From Thermoguttaceae bacterium (GTDB lineage: Bacteria; Planctomycetota; Planctomycetia; Pirellulales; Thermoguttaceae), in NCBI GenBank assembly GCA_017550965.1, contig JAFZNK010000003.1, positions 1-42,597 of the forward strand: 42,597 bases of DNA, in the 5' to 3' direction. This document shows, in pieces, positions 8,432 to 16,720 of the stretch. The notes below the pieces were generated by a model. The model searched no databases. It had not been told where the DNA came from and saw nothing but the letters and a program-made list of their open reading frames with translations. Position numbers and translations under genes: made by a program. Each line of letters opens with the position of its first letter. Position 1 is the first letter of the stretch.

Positions 8432-8941
8432 ATGTACTGGTACTGGATCGATCGATTTACGGTTTTTGAGAGCGGCAAAAGAGCTGTTGCCGTTAAAACG
8501 ATAACGCGAGCTGAAGATCATTTGCGAGCCCATTTTCCGTTCCATGTAGTTGCTCCCGCTTCTCTCATCATTGAAGGATTGGCGCAAACCGCCGGTTTAA
8601 CGATTAATGAGTCGACTCAATACAGGAAAAAAGTTGTATTAGGTAAAATCCCAAGCATAAAGTTCTATCAAACAGAGATTGTGCCTGGCGACGTGTTAAC
8701 CTACGAAGCAATAATTGATTCCATCGGCGAGGAAGGATCTATGGCAAGCGTTTATGTACGGCGCGGAGACGAACTTATCGCAGAAGGCGAATTGATTTTT
8801 GCGCACTTAGGCGCGGAATTTGCCCAACGAGATCAGTTTGCAAAAGGTGAATTAGAAGACTTAGTTCGCGCTTACGGAATATACGAAGTTGGAGTCGATT
8901 CCAACGGCAATCCCCTGAAAGATCCGTTTTTTCAAAATTGA
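8432..8941 (+). CDS. FabZ-like hot-dog dehydratase, second copy
   Basis: This 169-residue hot-dog protein is a divergent paralogue of the first dehydratase. The active-site segment reads AHFPFHVVAPASLIIEGLAQ. His34 and Glu48 are retained with the same spacing, but the usual Pro-Gly of the PVMPG motif is replaced by Pro-Ala. That change may alter substrate shape or activity. The middle has IPSIKFYQTEIVPGDVLTYEA, matching the FabZ substrate-tunnel strand region. The order dehydratase, ACP, dehydratase, KAS suggests that the two enzymes act on the same carrier, perhaps one as dehydratase and the other as an isomerase or for a different chain length. That split is inference. Confidence 0.75.
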   Translation: MYWYWIDRFTVFESGKRAVAVKTITRAEDHLRAHFPFHVVAPASLIIEGLAQTAGLTINESTQYRKKVVLGKIPSIKFYQTEIVPGDVLTYEAIIDSIGEEGSMASVYVRRGDELIAEGELIFAHLGAEFAQRDQFAKGELEDLVRAYGIYEVGVDSNGNPLKDPFFQN

Positions 8942-9127
8942 AGAGTTTAACTATCTTTATCGCTTTTACCTGCGACCAAGTTCCAACTCTTTTCCTTCAC
9001 AATGACTTGTTAATTCGTGGTTTATTGTTTCGGAATTCCATCGGCTGTGGAGCATTAAGTCAGCAATTAGAATTAAGTATCATCCCAGACGAATGACTAG
9101 AGAGGTTTCGTTTTTAAGGGTTTGTCA

Positions 9128-10423
9128 ATGAATCGTCGAGTTGTAGTTACTGGTATTGGTTTGGTTACGCCGTTAGGTCACGACGTTGAAACCGTGTGGA
9201 AACGTTTGATCAACGGAGAATCAGGAGTTGGTCGAATCACGCTGTTTGACGCTTCGAATTACGCTACTAAAATCGCCGCTGAGGTTAAGAACTGGGACGT
9301 AGACGACATTGGCGAAGACCCTAACGATTGGGTAAACCAAGATCGTCACACCAAATTTGCAGTGGGAGCCGGTTACAAAGCGATGAAAGACGCCGGCCTT
9401 TTGGGAGAGGGCTCGAAATATCTTGATCCGGATCGTTTCGGCGTTTATACAGGCGCAGGCGAAGGCGAACAGAGCTTTGGCGATTTTGCCTCAATGATGG
9501 TCGCCGGACTTGAGGAAGACGGTTCTCTTGACGAAGGAAAATTCGTACAAAAAGGTATGGAAATCCTTAACCCAATTCGTGAATTAGAACAAGAGCCCAA
9601 TATGCCTGCCGCCCACCTGGCCGCCATGTTTAACGCCAAGGGGCCGAACATTAACTGCCTCACCGCTTGCGCGGCCAGCGCGCAAGCCATTGGCGAGGCG
9701 ACCGAAATTATTCGCAGAAACGAAGCCGACATCATGATAGCAGGCGGCGCGCATTCTATGATTCATCCCTTTGGAGTTACAGGATTTAATCTTCTCACGG
9801 CTCTTAGCGTTTCGAACGACGAACCCGAAAAAGCCTCGAAACCTTTTGACAAACATAGGGACGGGTTCATTATCGGCGAAGGGTCCGGCATGTTGATTCT
9901 TGAGGAGCTTGAACATGCCAAGGCTCGCGGAGCCAAGATATATGGAGAAATTGCCGGTTACGGAGCAACTTCTGACGCCTATCGTATTACCGACACCCAT
10001 CCTGAAGGTCGCGGCGCTATTAGTTGTATGAAGCTCGCTCTTGAGGACGCCGGCGTTAAACCGGAAGATATCGATTATATTAACGCGCACGGTACGAGCA
10101 CCGGTGTAAACGACAGAGTCGAATCTCTTTCGATTCGCGAAGTTTTCGGAAAGTACGCGTATCAGATTCCCGTATCTAGCACCAAGAGCATGACAGGGCA
10201 CTTAATCGCTGCGGCGGGCGCGACGGAGTGTATTTATTGCTTATTGGCAATACGAGACAATATCGTTCCTCCAACGATTAATTTTGAAACGCGCGATCCG
10301 GATTGCGATCTTGATTACGTGCCAAACGTCTCGAGAAAAGTTCAAGTCGACGTGGCTCTGAGCAACAGTTTTGGCTTTGGAGGTCAGGACGTTTCGCTGG
10401 TCGTTAAGCGTTACGCGGCCTGA
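9128..10423 (+). CDS. fabF: 3-oxoacyl-ACP synthase II
   Basis: KAS II condenses malonyl-ACP with the acyl chain. I start at ATG 9128 (431 residues) rather than the TTG at 9122, with AAGGG just upstream. The catalytic triad is complete: Cys181 in LTACAASAQ, His321 in INAHGTSTG and His358 in STKSMTGHLIAAAGA. Spacings of 140 and 37 residues equal those of E. coli FabF (163, 303, 340), so all 18 extra residues lie before the cysteine. They are probably in the acidic stretch around residues 115-160, which ends ELEQEPNMPAAHL. The C-terminus has the family's ALSNSFGFGGQDVSLV. It closes the acyl-chain module and is followed by a terminator hairpin. Confidence 0.93.
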   Translation: MNRRVVVTGIGLVTPLGHDVETVWKRLINGESGVGRITLFDASNYATKIAAEVKNWDVDDIGEDPNDWVNQDRHTKFAVGAGYKAMKDAGLLGEGSKYLDPDRFGVYTGAGEGEQSFGDFASMMVAGLEEDGSLDEGKFVQKGMEILNPIRELEQEPNMPAAHLAAMFNAKGPNINCLTACAASAQAIGEATEIIRRNEADIMIAGGAHSMIHPFGVTGFNLLTALSVSNDEPEKASKPFDKHRDGFIIGEGSGMLILEELEHAKARGAKIYGEIAGYGATSDAYRITDTHPEGRGAISCMKLALEDAGVKPEDIDYINAHGTSTGVNDRVESLSIREVFGKYAYQIPVSSTKSMTGHLIAAAGATECIYCLLAIRDNIVPPTINFETRDPDCDLDYVPNVSRKVQVDVALSNSFGFGGQDVSLVVKRYAA

Positions 10424-10462
10424 CATAATCCCTGGTTTTATTGCGAGCAGTTTCGCGCTATA

Positions 10463-10495
10463 CGCCTGGAGAACATTTGTTTTCCGGGCGTTTTT
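10463..10495 (+). terminator. Terminator after fabF
   Basis: A 12-bp stem (10463-10474 with 10479-10490, two wobble pairs, ATTT loop) is followed by five T. It closes the acyl-chain module. Confidence 0.75.
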
Positions 10496-10523
10496 GTTAC
10501 TTGTTTCCTTTTAAAGAAAAACG

Positions 10524-11018
10524 ATGAAATTCTTTATTGCGGGCGTCATGCAGGGTTCAAAAATCGCCTTGGAGCTACATGACCAGAATTATCGAGAACG
10601 GCTCAAAACGGCCGTATCAAAAGCTTTTCCAAATTCTTCTGTCTATGATCCCTTTGAAAGAAATAAAAATTCTCTTTTTTACGCGCCTGAGGCTGGGAAA
10701 AAGGTTTTTCTCACTCACAATAGAATGTGCGGAACTGAGATAGACGTTTTGATAGCCTTTGTTCCCGTAGCGTCCATGGGCACGGCTATTGAAATGTGGG
10801 AAGCGTGGCAAAACGGAGCGATCATTTTGACGATAAGTCCGCTGACGGAAAATTGGGCTGTTAAATTCTTAAGCGACGCTCTATATCCAGACCTTGAAAC
10901 GTTCTTTCAACAACTCGATTCGGGAGAGATCGCGCGTTTGTTAGAAAAACGACGCCCTCGTGTAACAAAACGGTCGCTGGAAGATTACGAAAATCTTGCG
11001 AAAGATTCGAACTCATAG
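10524..11018 (+). CDS. Nucleoside 2-deoxyribosyltransferase-like protein
   Basis: This 164-residue protein starts with a beta strand (KFFIAGVMQGSK), as in nucleoside 2-deoxyribosyltransferase and related nucleotide hydrolase folds. The strongest feature is the segment DVLIAFVPVASMGTAIEMWEA (from residue 74). In that superfamily an Asp-containing strand is followed by S-x-G-T-x-x-E, whose Glu (here Glu90) is the nucleophile. The substrate cannot be told; nucleotide salvage or clearing of damaged nucleotides are options. A terminator separates it from fabF, and the GT39-like gene follows 42 bases later. The ribosome site is weak. The fold assignment rests on the motif only. Confidence 0.5.
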   Translation: MKFFIAGVMQGSKIALELHDQNYRERLKTAVSKAFPNSSVYDPFERNKNSLFYAPEAGKKVFLTHNRMCGTEIDVLIAFVPVASMGTAIEMWEAWQNGAIILTISPLTENWAVKFLSDALYPDLETFFQQLDSGEIARLLEKRRPRVTKRSLEDYENLAKDSNS

Positions 11019-11060
11019 CTTTCCTCACAATCGTTTCACTCCTTTTTTCAATAGAAAACG

Positions 11061-12577
11061 ATGGCGTTAAAAAGCAACTCAATTTTTTGGATTTGCCTTT
11101 TATTGTCGGCCTTCCTTGTACGCGTCGGAGTTGCGATATTTTGGGAGGCGCAGTTAAAATCTTCCGTTTCGCAAACGTCAAAAGTCGGAATGGATTCTCT
11201 CAATGAACCAATATTCTTTTTCGGCGATTCAGACTCTTACTGGAAGTTAGGCCAAGCCATAGCTTTTGGACGCTCTTACGAATTTGACGAAGAACGACAT
11301 TGGCAGATATTTCGAACGCCTGGGTACCCCGTCATTCTTGCCCCGATCTTCAAACTCTTTGGAAATAATCCCCCAACGATCGTAGCCAGGATACAAGGCG
11401 CGTTATTTGGGACGCTCAACGTGGCGCTGGTTGGATTAATCGCTTGGAAATTCCTGAATTTTCCACCAAAACCCAAACGGTGGGTGGCGAATATTTCAGG
11501 CGTTTTCGTCGCGTTTGATCCGACCCTCGTATTTCAAAGCGTTTTGATCTTATCGGAAGAGTCTTTTTTAACTTTTGCTCTCTTGCAGAACATGTGTCTT
11601 TGGAATCTTGCGCAAAAGTTAGGTATTCTCCCTTTTCCCGCTCGCGATATGAGAGCGTTTAAAGCGGAATCAGCCTTTCTCGATTGGAAAACGCCCAAAA
11701 GAATAGGTTGGTTTAATTTATTTGTTTCCGGAGCATTGCTGGGAGTTTTGACGGCCGCAACTGTTTATCTTCGCCCAAGTTGGTATTACTACTTGCCGTT
11801 CGCAACAATAATCATTATGATATTTCGCGCTTTTACAGGCGTCGCTCATGAAATTGACGACTACTATTACACGAACTATGAAGTCGTGTTTTCTTGGAAG
11901 AAGCTATTTTTTACGACGACGGTTGTCCTCGCCTTTACTTTCGTAGCGTTGTCGCCTTGGATAGTTCGTAATTATAAACTAACTAGTCAATTTGTGCCGA
12001 CAACCTTGCAAATGGGAGCAAGTCTCTACGACGGACTTAATCCGTCGGCCACCGGGGCAAGCGATATGGAATTTGTAGATCGTTTCCGCGAAGAAGAAAT
12101 CGAGAACCCTTCCAGCTCGACAAACGTTCATTTCGAAGTTCGCCTGGATACGCGAATGAAAGAAGCGGCTATCAACTGGGTTAAAAGCAATCCGCAAAAA
12201 GCGTTCAAATTATGTTTTGTTAAAATATACCGTCTTTGGGCGCCATTGCCTCGCGAAAGAGCTTTTGCAAAGCCGATTTTAAAGGTCATTCTTGCGATCA
12301 CCTTCATCCCGATTTTTCTCCTTGGACTCGCAGGCGGCGTTGTTTCTCTCAACGCAAAGGCACTGCATGGACGCTGCTAATACCTGCCGTATACGTAACG
12401 GCGCTGCACTCTATTTTCGTTTCCTCAATCAGATATAGGACCCCTGTCTTATACGGTTTTTCAATACTTGCCGCATATTTTGTTTTGAGTTCGTTAGACG
12501 GTGTTTCTCGTCAACTCAATACGTCAAAGAAATGTCTTAAAGACGCTCGCGCCTCAGATAGCTACGAAAAAACTTAG
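11061..12577 (+). pseudogene. GT39-type membrane glycosyltransferase, frameshifted
   Basis: The first frame (11061-12380) gives 439 residues with many hydrophobic helices. It has the N-terminal pattern of lipid-linked sugar transferases of the ArnT/PMT group: GDSDSYWKLGQAIAFG, then FRTPGYPVILAP in the first periplasmic loop. These enzymes move a sugar from a polyprenyl-phosphate donor to protein or lipid. The frame ends abruptly (VSLNAKALHGRC). The expected C-terminal helix, GTAWTLLIPAVYVTALHSIF then VSSIRYRTPVLYGFSILAAY, continues in another frame to the TAG at 12575-12577. One extra A in the AAA at 12356-12358 would join the two parts as NAKGTAWT in a product of about 505 residues. So this is a recent inactivation, a sequencing or assembly error, or less likely a recoding site. 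Confidence 0.75.
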
Positions 12578-12905
12578 TGAGAAGTTAATTATATCGATTA
12601 TAGGAACGGGCGCGCCAAAAACGAATGAAAAAAACGTGAAAAATTATTTCATTATAAAGTTGGCCCTAGAAAAACCGACTCCGTTAAACTATAATATAGA
12701 GTGCAGGTTACTGTCGGGCGTGTTGTCTTGAATTGACGTTAGTGTCGGCCTTGTTTCAGGAGATGAACCGCCAGTAGCGACTTTGTCGACAGTATCATAA
12801 AATGCGGACGTTTTTTCAACTGAATTCTGTTTTCGTCTGACGATTTGCAGGGTTCTGTCGTAAAAGATGGTCGCGGTCGTTTGTTCATTCGTTCGGAGAA
12901 AAAAA
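12578..12905. other. Intergenic region before the secreted acidic-tailed protein
   Basis: No supported gene. A TATAAT at 12690-12695 could be the -10 of a promoter for the next gene, but no good -35 is present at the right distance. Otherwise nothing recognisable. Confidence 0.3.
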
Positions 12906-14687
12906 ATGTCGCGTTTATCGTTACGTTCCCTTTGGACGGCAACGCGTTCGGGGCTTCTTCTTTCCCTGCTTATTTATGTGGGAAGTTACGTCTCTCCCCT
13001 CTTCGCCCAGGGGGAGTACGCTTCAATGGGCGGTCCCATGGACCCAATGACTGGCGCTCAACAGCAGACGTCGACGATAGCGAATCGCGCTAGCGGTATT
13101 AAAAGAACAGAAAACGCGCTTGGTCGCTTGCAAGCGTTGCTCTACTCCGACGTCTCCTCAATCGCTCGCGTCAATCTCACGAAAATCGATTACGAAGGTC
13201 TTTCCAAGTTCGTCGATTCTATCGTTGATAAAGCTGGCGGAGTCGTCCAATCCAGCGATCAATATAAAGTAGAATTACGAGAATATCAAAAAGAATCCGC
13301 TAAATCTTCGTTTAAAAAGTTATTATCGACAATTCAAAACGCGGCCGTCCAAAGCGCGTTTAAGAAGAAAATTGACGATATGTACGATATTTCTTACGCA
13401 GGCGGTTCGGACCCCGGTTGTGAAATATTGGCGTTTCCAATCGACGGATTGAGCGAAGCGGATCAAAACGCTGTCGTCGACGCTTTTAGCGAAACGGCGA
13501 TTACCGTATTCAAGCGATATGGTTTTGTCATTGCGGTGGTAGGACACGACAACGCCGTCAAAGCAGATCTTGATTCTATCGAAGCAAAGTTTCGCGCAAA
13601 AGCGGAGGAAGCTCAAAAAACAAATTCCGCTTATGGTTCGTACTCCGCCTCGGGATCCAGTAACGGAGCATACGGAGGTTCTGGTTCGTCTACTCTCTCG
13701 CCGACGCAAAGTTCCATGAGCGTTTCCGGGGGTTTAAACGGTTCCGGCAAAAATGAAGCGCTTGCAAACGCTATGGGCATTCCCGCCGATCTCCTAACTG
13801 ATTACCTCGAGGAGGTGCAACTCGCTAAGAAGAATGCGCGAACCTCTTCTCGTAAGGCCGTTCTTCCTTTCGTTCGCAAACGCTTCTCCACTCCCGCTTC
13901 CGCGGAAGACGCAAAAGATATTGCAGAAGCTTTGGGACAAGCTGACGGGGCCGCTATAACCGTAGTTGCCAATGGAGTCGACGGGCTTCTCAAGGCCTTT
14001 TCCAGCGAAGTAAGCGGACAAGCGAAAGGCTCTGACGACGAAATTGCTCGTCCTTTTGCAGGGCTTGGTGCAAACTCAGACGAAGAGGACGTTCAATCGT
14101 TTGCCGAACCAATAGTTGACGCTGTGAAAGAGCAGAAATCATTGAACTCCGTTAAAACGATCACCCTCGCAATTTCGTTAATTGGAACGCCTAAAATTGC
14201 TTCCGTCGCAGCCTTTGGCAACGATGAGGACGCGAAAGACTTTGCCGATGGAGTTACAGGAGCTTTGACGTTGGCTAAACCAGTCATGAAAGACGCTCTC
14301 GACGAAAAGCTTTCCGCAGTTTCTGACGAGCCCGTTGATTTTACGCCTTTTGTCAACGACGTCTTCGACGCGCTTAAGCCGCAAACTCAGGACAACAAGG
14401 TGGCAGTCTTCATCGATTTAGCCGTTGTTGAAAAGAACGCTTCTCTTTTGCTTCCTCTTCTTGGAGGAAAAGAGTTTAAGTCCGAACAAGAACTTGAATC
14501 TGATTCGATCGACTGGTCGGTAGCCGACGAAAAAGGCGAAAGCGACGCGTCGTCTGACGACGACGCCCAGGACGACGATCCGTTTGCCGCTCCTGCCGAC
14601 GATAGCGACGAGAATGTGCCGGAAGAAGGGACAGACGACACAGACGACGATCCGTTTGGTAGCGACGACGACGATCCGTTCGCGTAA
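12906..14687 (+). CDS. Secreted protein of unknown function with acidic DDDPFA tail
   Basis: I start at ATG 12906 because GGAG lies seven bases upstream; the frame is open back to 12867. The 593-residue product has a signal peptide (hydrophobic GLLLSLLIYVGSYVSPLFA, likely cut after Ala34). No catalytic motif is recognised. Residues about 45-235 look alpha/beta, then comes a Ser/Gly/Tyr-rich linker (AYGSYSASGSSNGAYGGSGS). A second alpha/beta part of about 250 residues follows, rich in Ala, Asp, Val and Lys. The last 60 residues are extremely acidic, with the repeat DDDPFA, DDDPFG, DDDPFA. It is flanked by a strong terminator. It may be a periplasmic or surface protein; the acidic tail could bind cations or a partner. 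Confidence 0.7.
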   Translation: MSRLSLRSLWTATRSGLLLSLLIYVGSYVSPLFAQGEYASMGGPMDPMTGAQQQTSTIANRASGIKRTENALGRLQALLYSDVSSIARVNLTKIDYEGLSKFVDSIVDKAGGVVQSSDQYKVELREYQKESAKSSFKKLLSTIQNAAVQSAFKKKIDDMYDISYAGGSDPGCEILAFPIDGLSEADQNAVVDAFSETAITVFKRYGFVIAVVGHDNAVKADLDSIEAKFRAKAEEAQKTNSAYGSYSASGSSNGAYGGSGSSTLSPTQSSMSVSGGLNGSGKNEALANAMGIPADLLTDYLEEVQLAKKNARTSSRKAVLPFVRKRFSTPASAEDAKDIAEALGQADGAAITVVANGVDGLLKAFSSEVSGQAKGSDDEIARPFAGLGANSDEEDVQSFAEPIVDAVKEQKSLNSVKTITLAISLIGTPKIASVAAFGNDEDAKDFADGVTGALTLAKPVMKDALDEKLSAVSDEPVDFTPFVNDVFDALKPQTQDNKVAVFIDLAVVEKNASLLLPLLGGKEFKSEQELESDSIDWSVADEKGESDASSDDDAQDDDPFAAPADDSDENVPEEGTDDTDDDPFGSDDDDPFA

Positions 14688-14724
14688 GCGACCGTCAATA
14701 TGACAAACCTTCTGCTTCAACTTG

Positions 14725-14756
14725 GCTACGCTCTCGAATGAGCGTAGCTTTTTTTT
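14725..14756 (+). terminator. Rho-independent terminator after the acidic-tailed protein
   Basis: Perfect 9-bp stem GCTACGCTC (14725-14733) with GAGCGTAGC (14740-14748), loop TCGAAT, followed by eight T. Confidence 0.92.
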
Positions 14757-15317
14757 GAGTTAAACAACACGCTAAGTCAATTAGGCGCTGATAATCAAGA
14801 CTTAGTCTTTCTCTCAATTTTCTTTGATTGATCTCCTCATAACGTTTATTCTATTATCGGAATCATTTATAACGAATTAAGAAGAGAAAAAATAACCAAA
14901 TATCTTACACTTTATTCAAAACTAGTCATTTTTAAAAAAGGCGTTAAACTCTTTGTCAACCCTTTTCTCGGTATTCACAAGTTTTTAGTTTCCTACACGA
15001 GGGGTACTGCCCAAGAGGGCATGGTAAATACAATAAGGCGTTGCTACATCGTCGATCAGACAACTAAATAGTTATTCCTTCCGACGTAATTCCTTATTTT
15101 AACCTACTTCACTGTAGCATCTGCGACATTCTTACGTATTCGTTGTTGGTTACCATTGCGAATCAAACCTCGAAGCTTTTACAGTTGGTCCGTAAAACGC
15201 GATATCGTTTTTATGAACATTTTCTCCGCAAAACGCTTTTAGTTTACAATGAACGACCTTCACATTCAGGAAGCAAAGCCAAGAAGTTTATGTATGAAAA
15301 CCGACAAAACAAAGCGT
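14757..15317. other. Convergent intergenic region, no gene seen
   Basis: About 560 AT-rich bases between two convergent genes with no supported coding region. The only structure noted is a small hairpin at 15008-15021 (TGCCC, loop AAGA, GGGCA), extended by TAC and GTA across a two-base bulge. No tRNA-like or IS-like feature was found. Confidence 0.35.
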
Positions 15318-15353
15318 AAAAAAAGCGACCCATAGTATAAGCCAAAGGTCGCT
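15318..15353 (-). terminator. Terminator of the orphan ABC-2 permease gene
   Basis: On the minus strand AGCGACC and GGTCGCT (15347-15353 and 15324-15330) form a 7-bp stem with a 16-base loop. A run of seven T follows. It lies about 60 bases after the permease stop. Confidence 0.65.
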
Positions 15354-15416
15354 CGCAAAAAAGACGTCGTCAACGCGCTTATCGCGCGGAAGTCGAGTAG
15401 AAAACGCTCTGCAAAT

Positions 15417-16373
15417 TTACGCCAGGTCGCGATCCTCAAATAGCAACAAGGACAACATCATCGCTACGCCTGCAAATAAAACGGAATATATTCCCGCATT
15501 GACGATATATTCCCATCCCACGGATCGATTCATAGCAATCGCCGTCTCCATATTAAAGTGATCAAGGATCGGCAAAAAGGCGCATACCAAACTGGCAAAA
15601 AAACCAATAATCGGCATATTTACCACCGCGTCGGTCGCAACAATCATCGGAACAATATGCCCCAAAACATAAATCGTCAAGCATATCGTCAAATTGGGCA
15701 ACAAGGGCAGACGTGTCGATATAGCGATCGAGATAGCGGTCAATACAATCGTTTCAAAGTACGCAAGGAACAAACCTGGAACAATTCCACGAACATACTG
15801 CCAACATTCAACTGCAGTAGGCAAGTCCTTCGCAGACTCACGAGCGTCATAGACCAACTTATAGGAAACGGTATTCAAGAAGAAAATACCAAGAATAAGG
15901 AAGAGCGCAGTCACTGCAACCATTACGCCAAGATACTTTCCAAAAACAAACTTTTGCCGCCCAACAGGCTTTGCTAAAATCATCAAAGCTGTTTTACCCT
16001 CAATTTCATCTGCAATTGAAGTACTTGCCGTCCAAATAGCCAAAAAGACGCATGCAAGTTTGACAAGAGTCAGCCCCTGAGAAACGACAATCTTTACGTC
16101 CTCGCCAAGAGTGTGGTAAGGAAGGAACGGAAAAATAAACAAGCCAAAGAGACCAACCAAAGTTAAAATAAGGAAAAGCGGTTGCAACAAGGTCTCTTTT
16201 GCCGTAACCCATGCAATAGCGCCGCTTCTGGGAAGAACCAACCGCATTAACATGATCAAGACGACAAATACGGCAACAACGACTAAAGCCATCGTGTCTA
16301 CTTTAGAGGCTGCGCTAAGCCACGCCGGCAACCCAATAACGGGCTCCAAATTGGAAAAACTTAACGAATGCAT
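15417..16373 (-). CDS. ABC-2 type transporter permease, orphan
   Basis: The 318-residue protein has about seven hydrophobic helices. It has the ABC-2 permease pattern of an extracytoplasmic loop followed by SIADEIEGKTALMILAKPVGRQKFVFGKYLGV, the cytoplasmic coupling region of the NosY/GldF type. It ends in LLLFEDRDLA. The ATG at 16373 is preceded by AAGGAG ten bases upstream. No ATPase gene is adjacent, so it must pair with an ATPase encoded elsewhere; the nearest ABC-2 ATPase in this window is at 35959-36861, in another operon. Substrate unknown. It is divergent from lpxK. Confidence 0.8.
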   Translation of the reverse strand: MHSLSFSNLEPVIGLPAWLSAASKVDTMALVVVAVFVVLIMLMRLVLPRSGAIAWVTAKETLLQPLFLILTLVGLFGLFIFPFLPYHTLGEDVKIVVSQGLTLVKLACVFLAIWTASTSIADEIEGKTALMILAKPVGRQKFVFGKYLGVMVAVTALFLILGIFFLNTVSYKLVYDARESAKDLPTAVECWQYVRGIVPGLFLAYFETIVLTAISIAISTRLPLLPNLTICLTIYVLGHIVPMIVATDAVVNMPIIGFFASLVCAFLPILDHFNMETAIAMNRSVGWEYIVNAGIYSVLFAGVAMMLSLLLFEDRDLA

Positions 16374-16720
16374 TATCTATAAACTCCTTGCGAACACAAA
16401 AAGTAATAAGCTTTTTCAGGAATGGCCCGAGACCAATCTCTCAGGTAGAAGTCCCGTCTCCCTACAAAATTTCGGATACGAAACCCTCCCTATTTTACTC
16501 CAATGTCTCATTTTTGGCAAGAACCGTTTTGAAAGTTGTATTGTGTTTACGTCAAAACTATTTATACTAATGTCAATACAGGACGAAAATTGCGCTTGTG
16601 CAAACGTTTTAATCATTTTTACTCCAATGCGACAAAAGCGCCTGTCTGCGCGGTTTTTCGCGAGGTTCAGCCTCCCGATTTGACGACTTCGCAGGCTTAT
16701 AGTTTCCTTTTTTGTCAATC
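16374..16720. other. Divergent intergenic region between the permease and lpxK
   Basis: A 347-base gap that must hold the promoters of both divergent genes. I see AT-rich stretches around 16556-16570 but no hexamer pair with acceptable spacing, and no coding region. Confidence 0.3.

Noticed and set aside
9584..10201. Minus-strand open frame of 205 codons opposite fabF
   Set aside because: It lies wholly antisense to a clear fabF with intact catalytic residues. Its sequence shows no family pattern, and open antisense frames are expected with this codon use.
12356..12360. Programmed ribosomal frameshift in the GT39 gene
   Set aside because: No X-XXY-YYZ heptamer and no clear downstream stem were seen. 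A lost A in a short A-run explains the data more simply.
12501..12731. Short plus-strand frame after the GT39 gene
   Set aside because: It overlaps the real C-terminal end of the frameshifted GT39 protein in another frame and has no ribosome site.
15001..15060. Possible small RNA or tRNA in the convergent gap
   Set aside because: Only one short bulged hairpin is visible; no cloverleaf, TPsiC-like arm or promoter was found.
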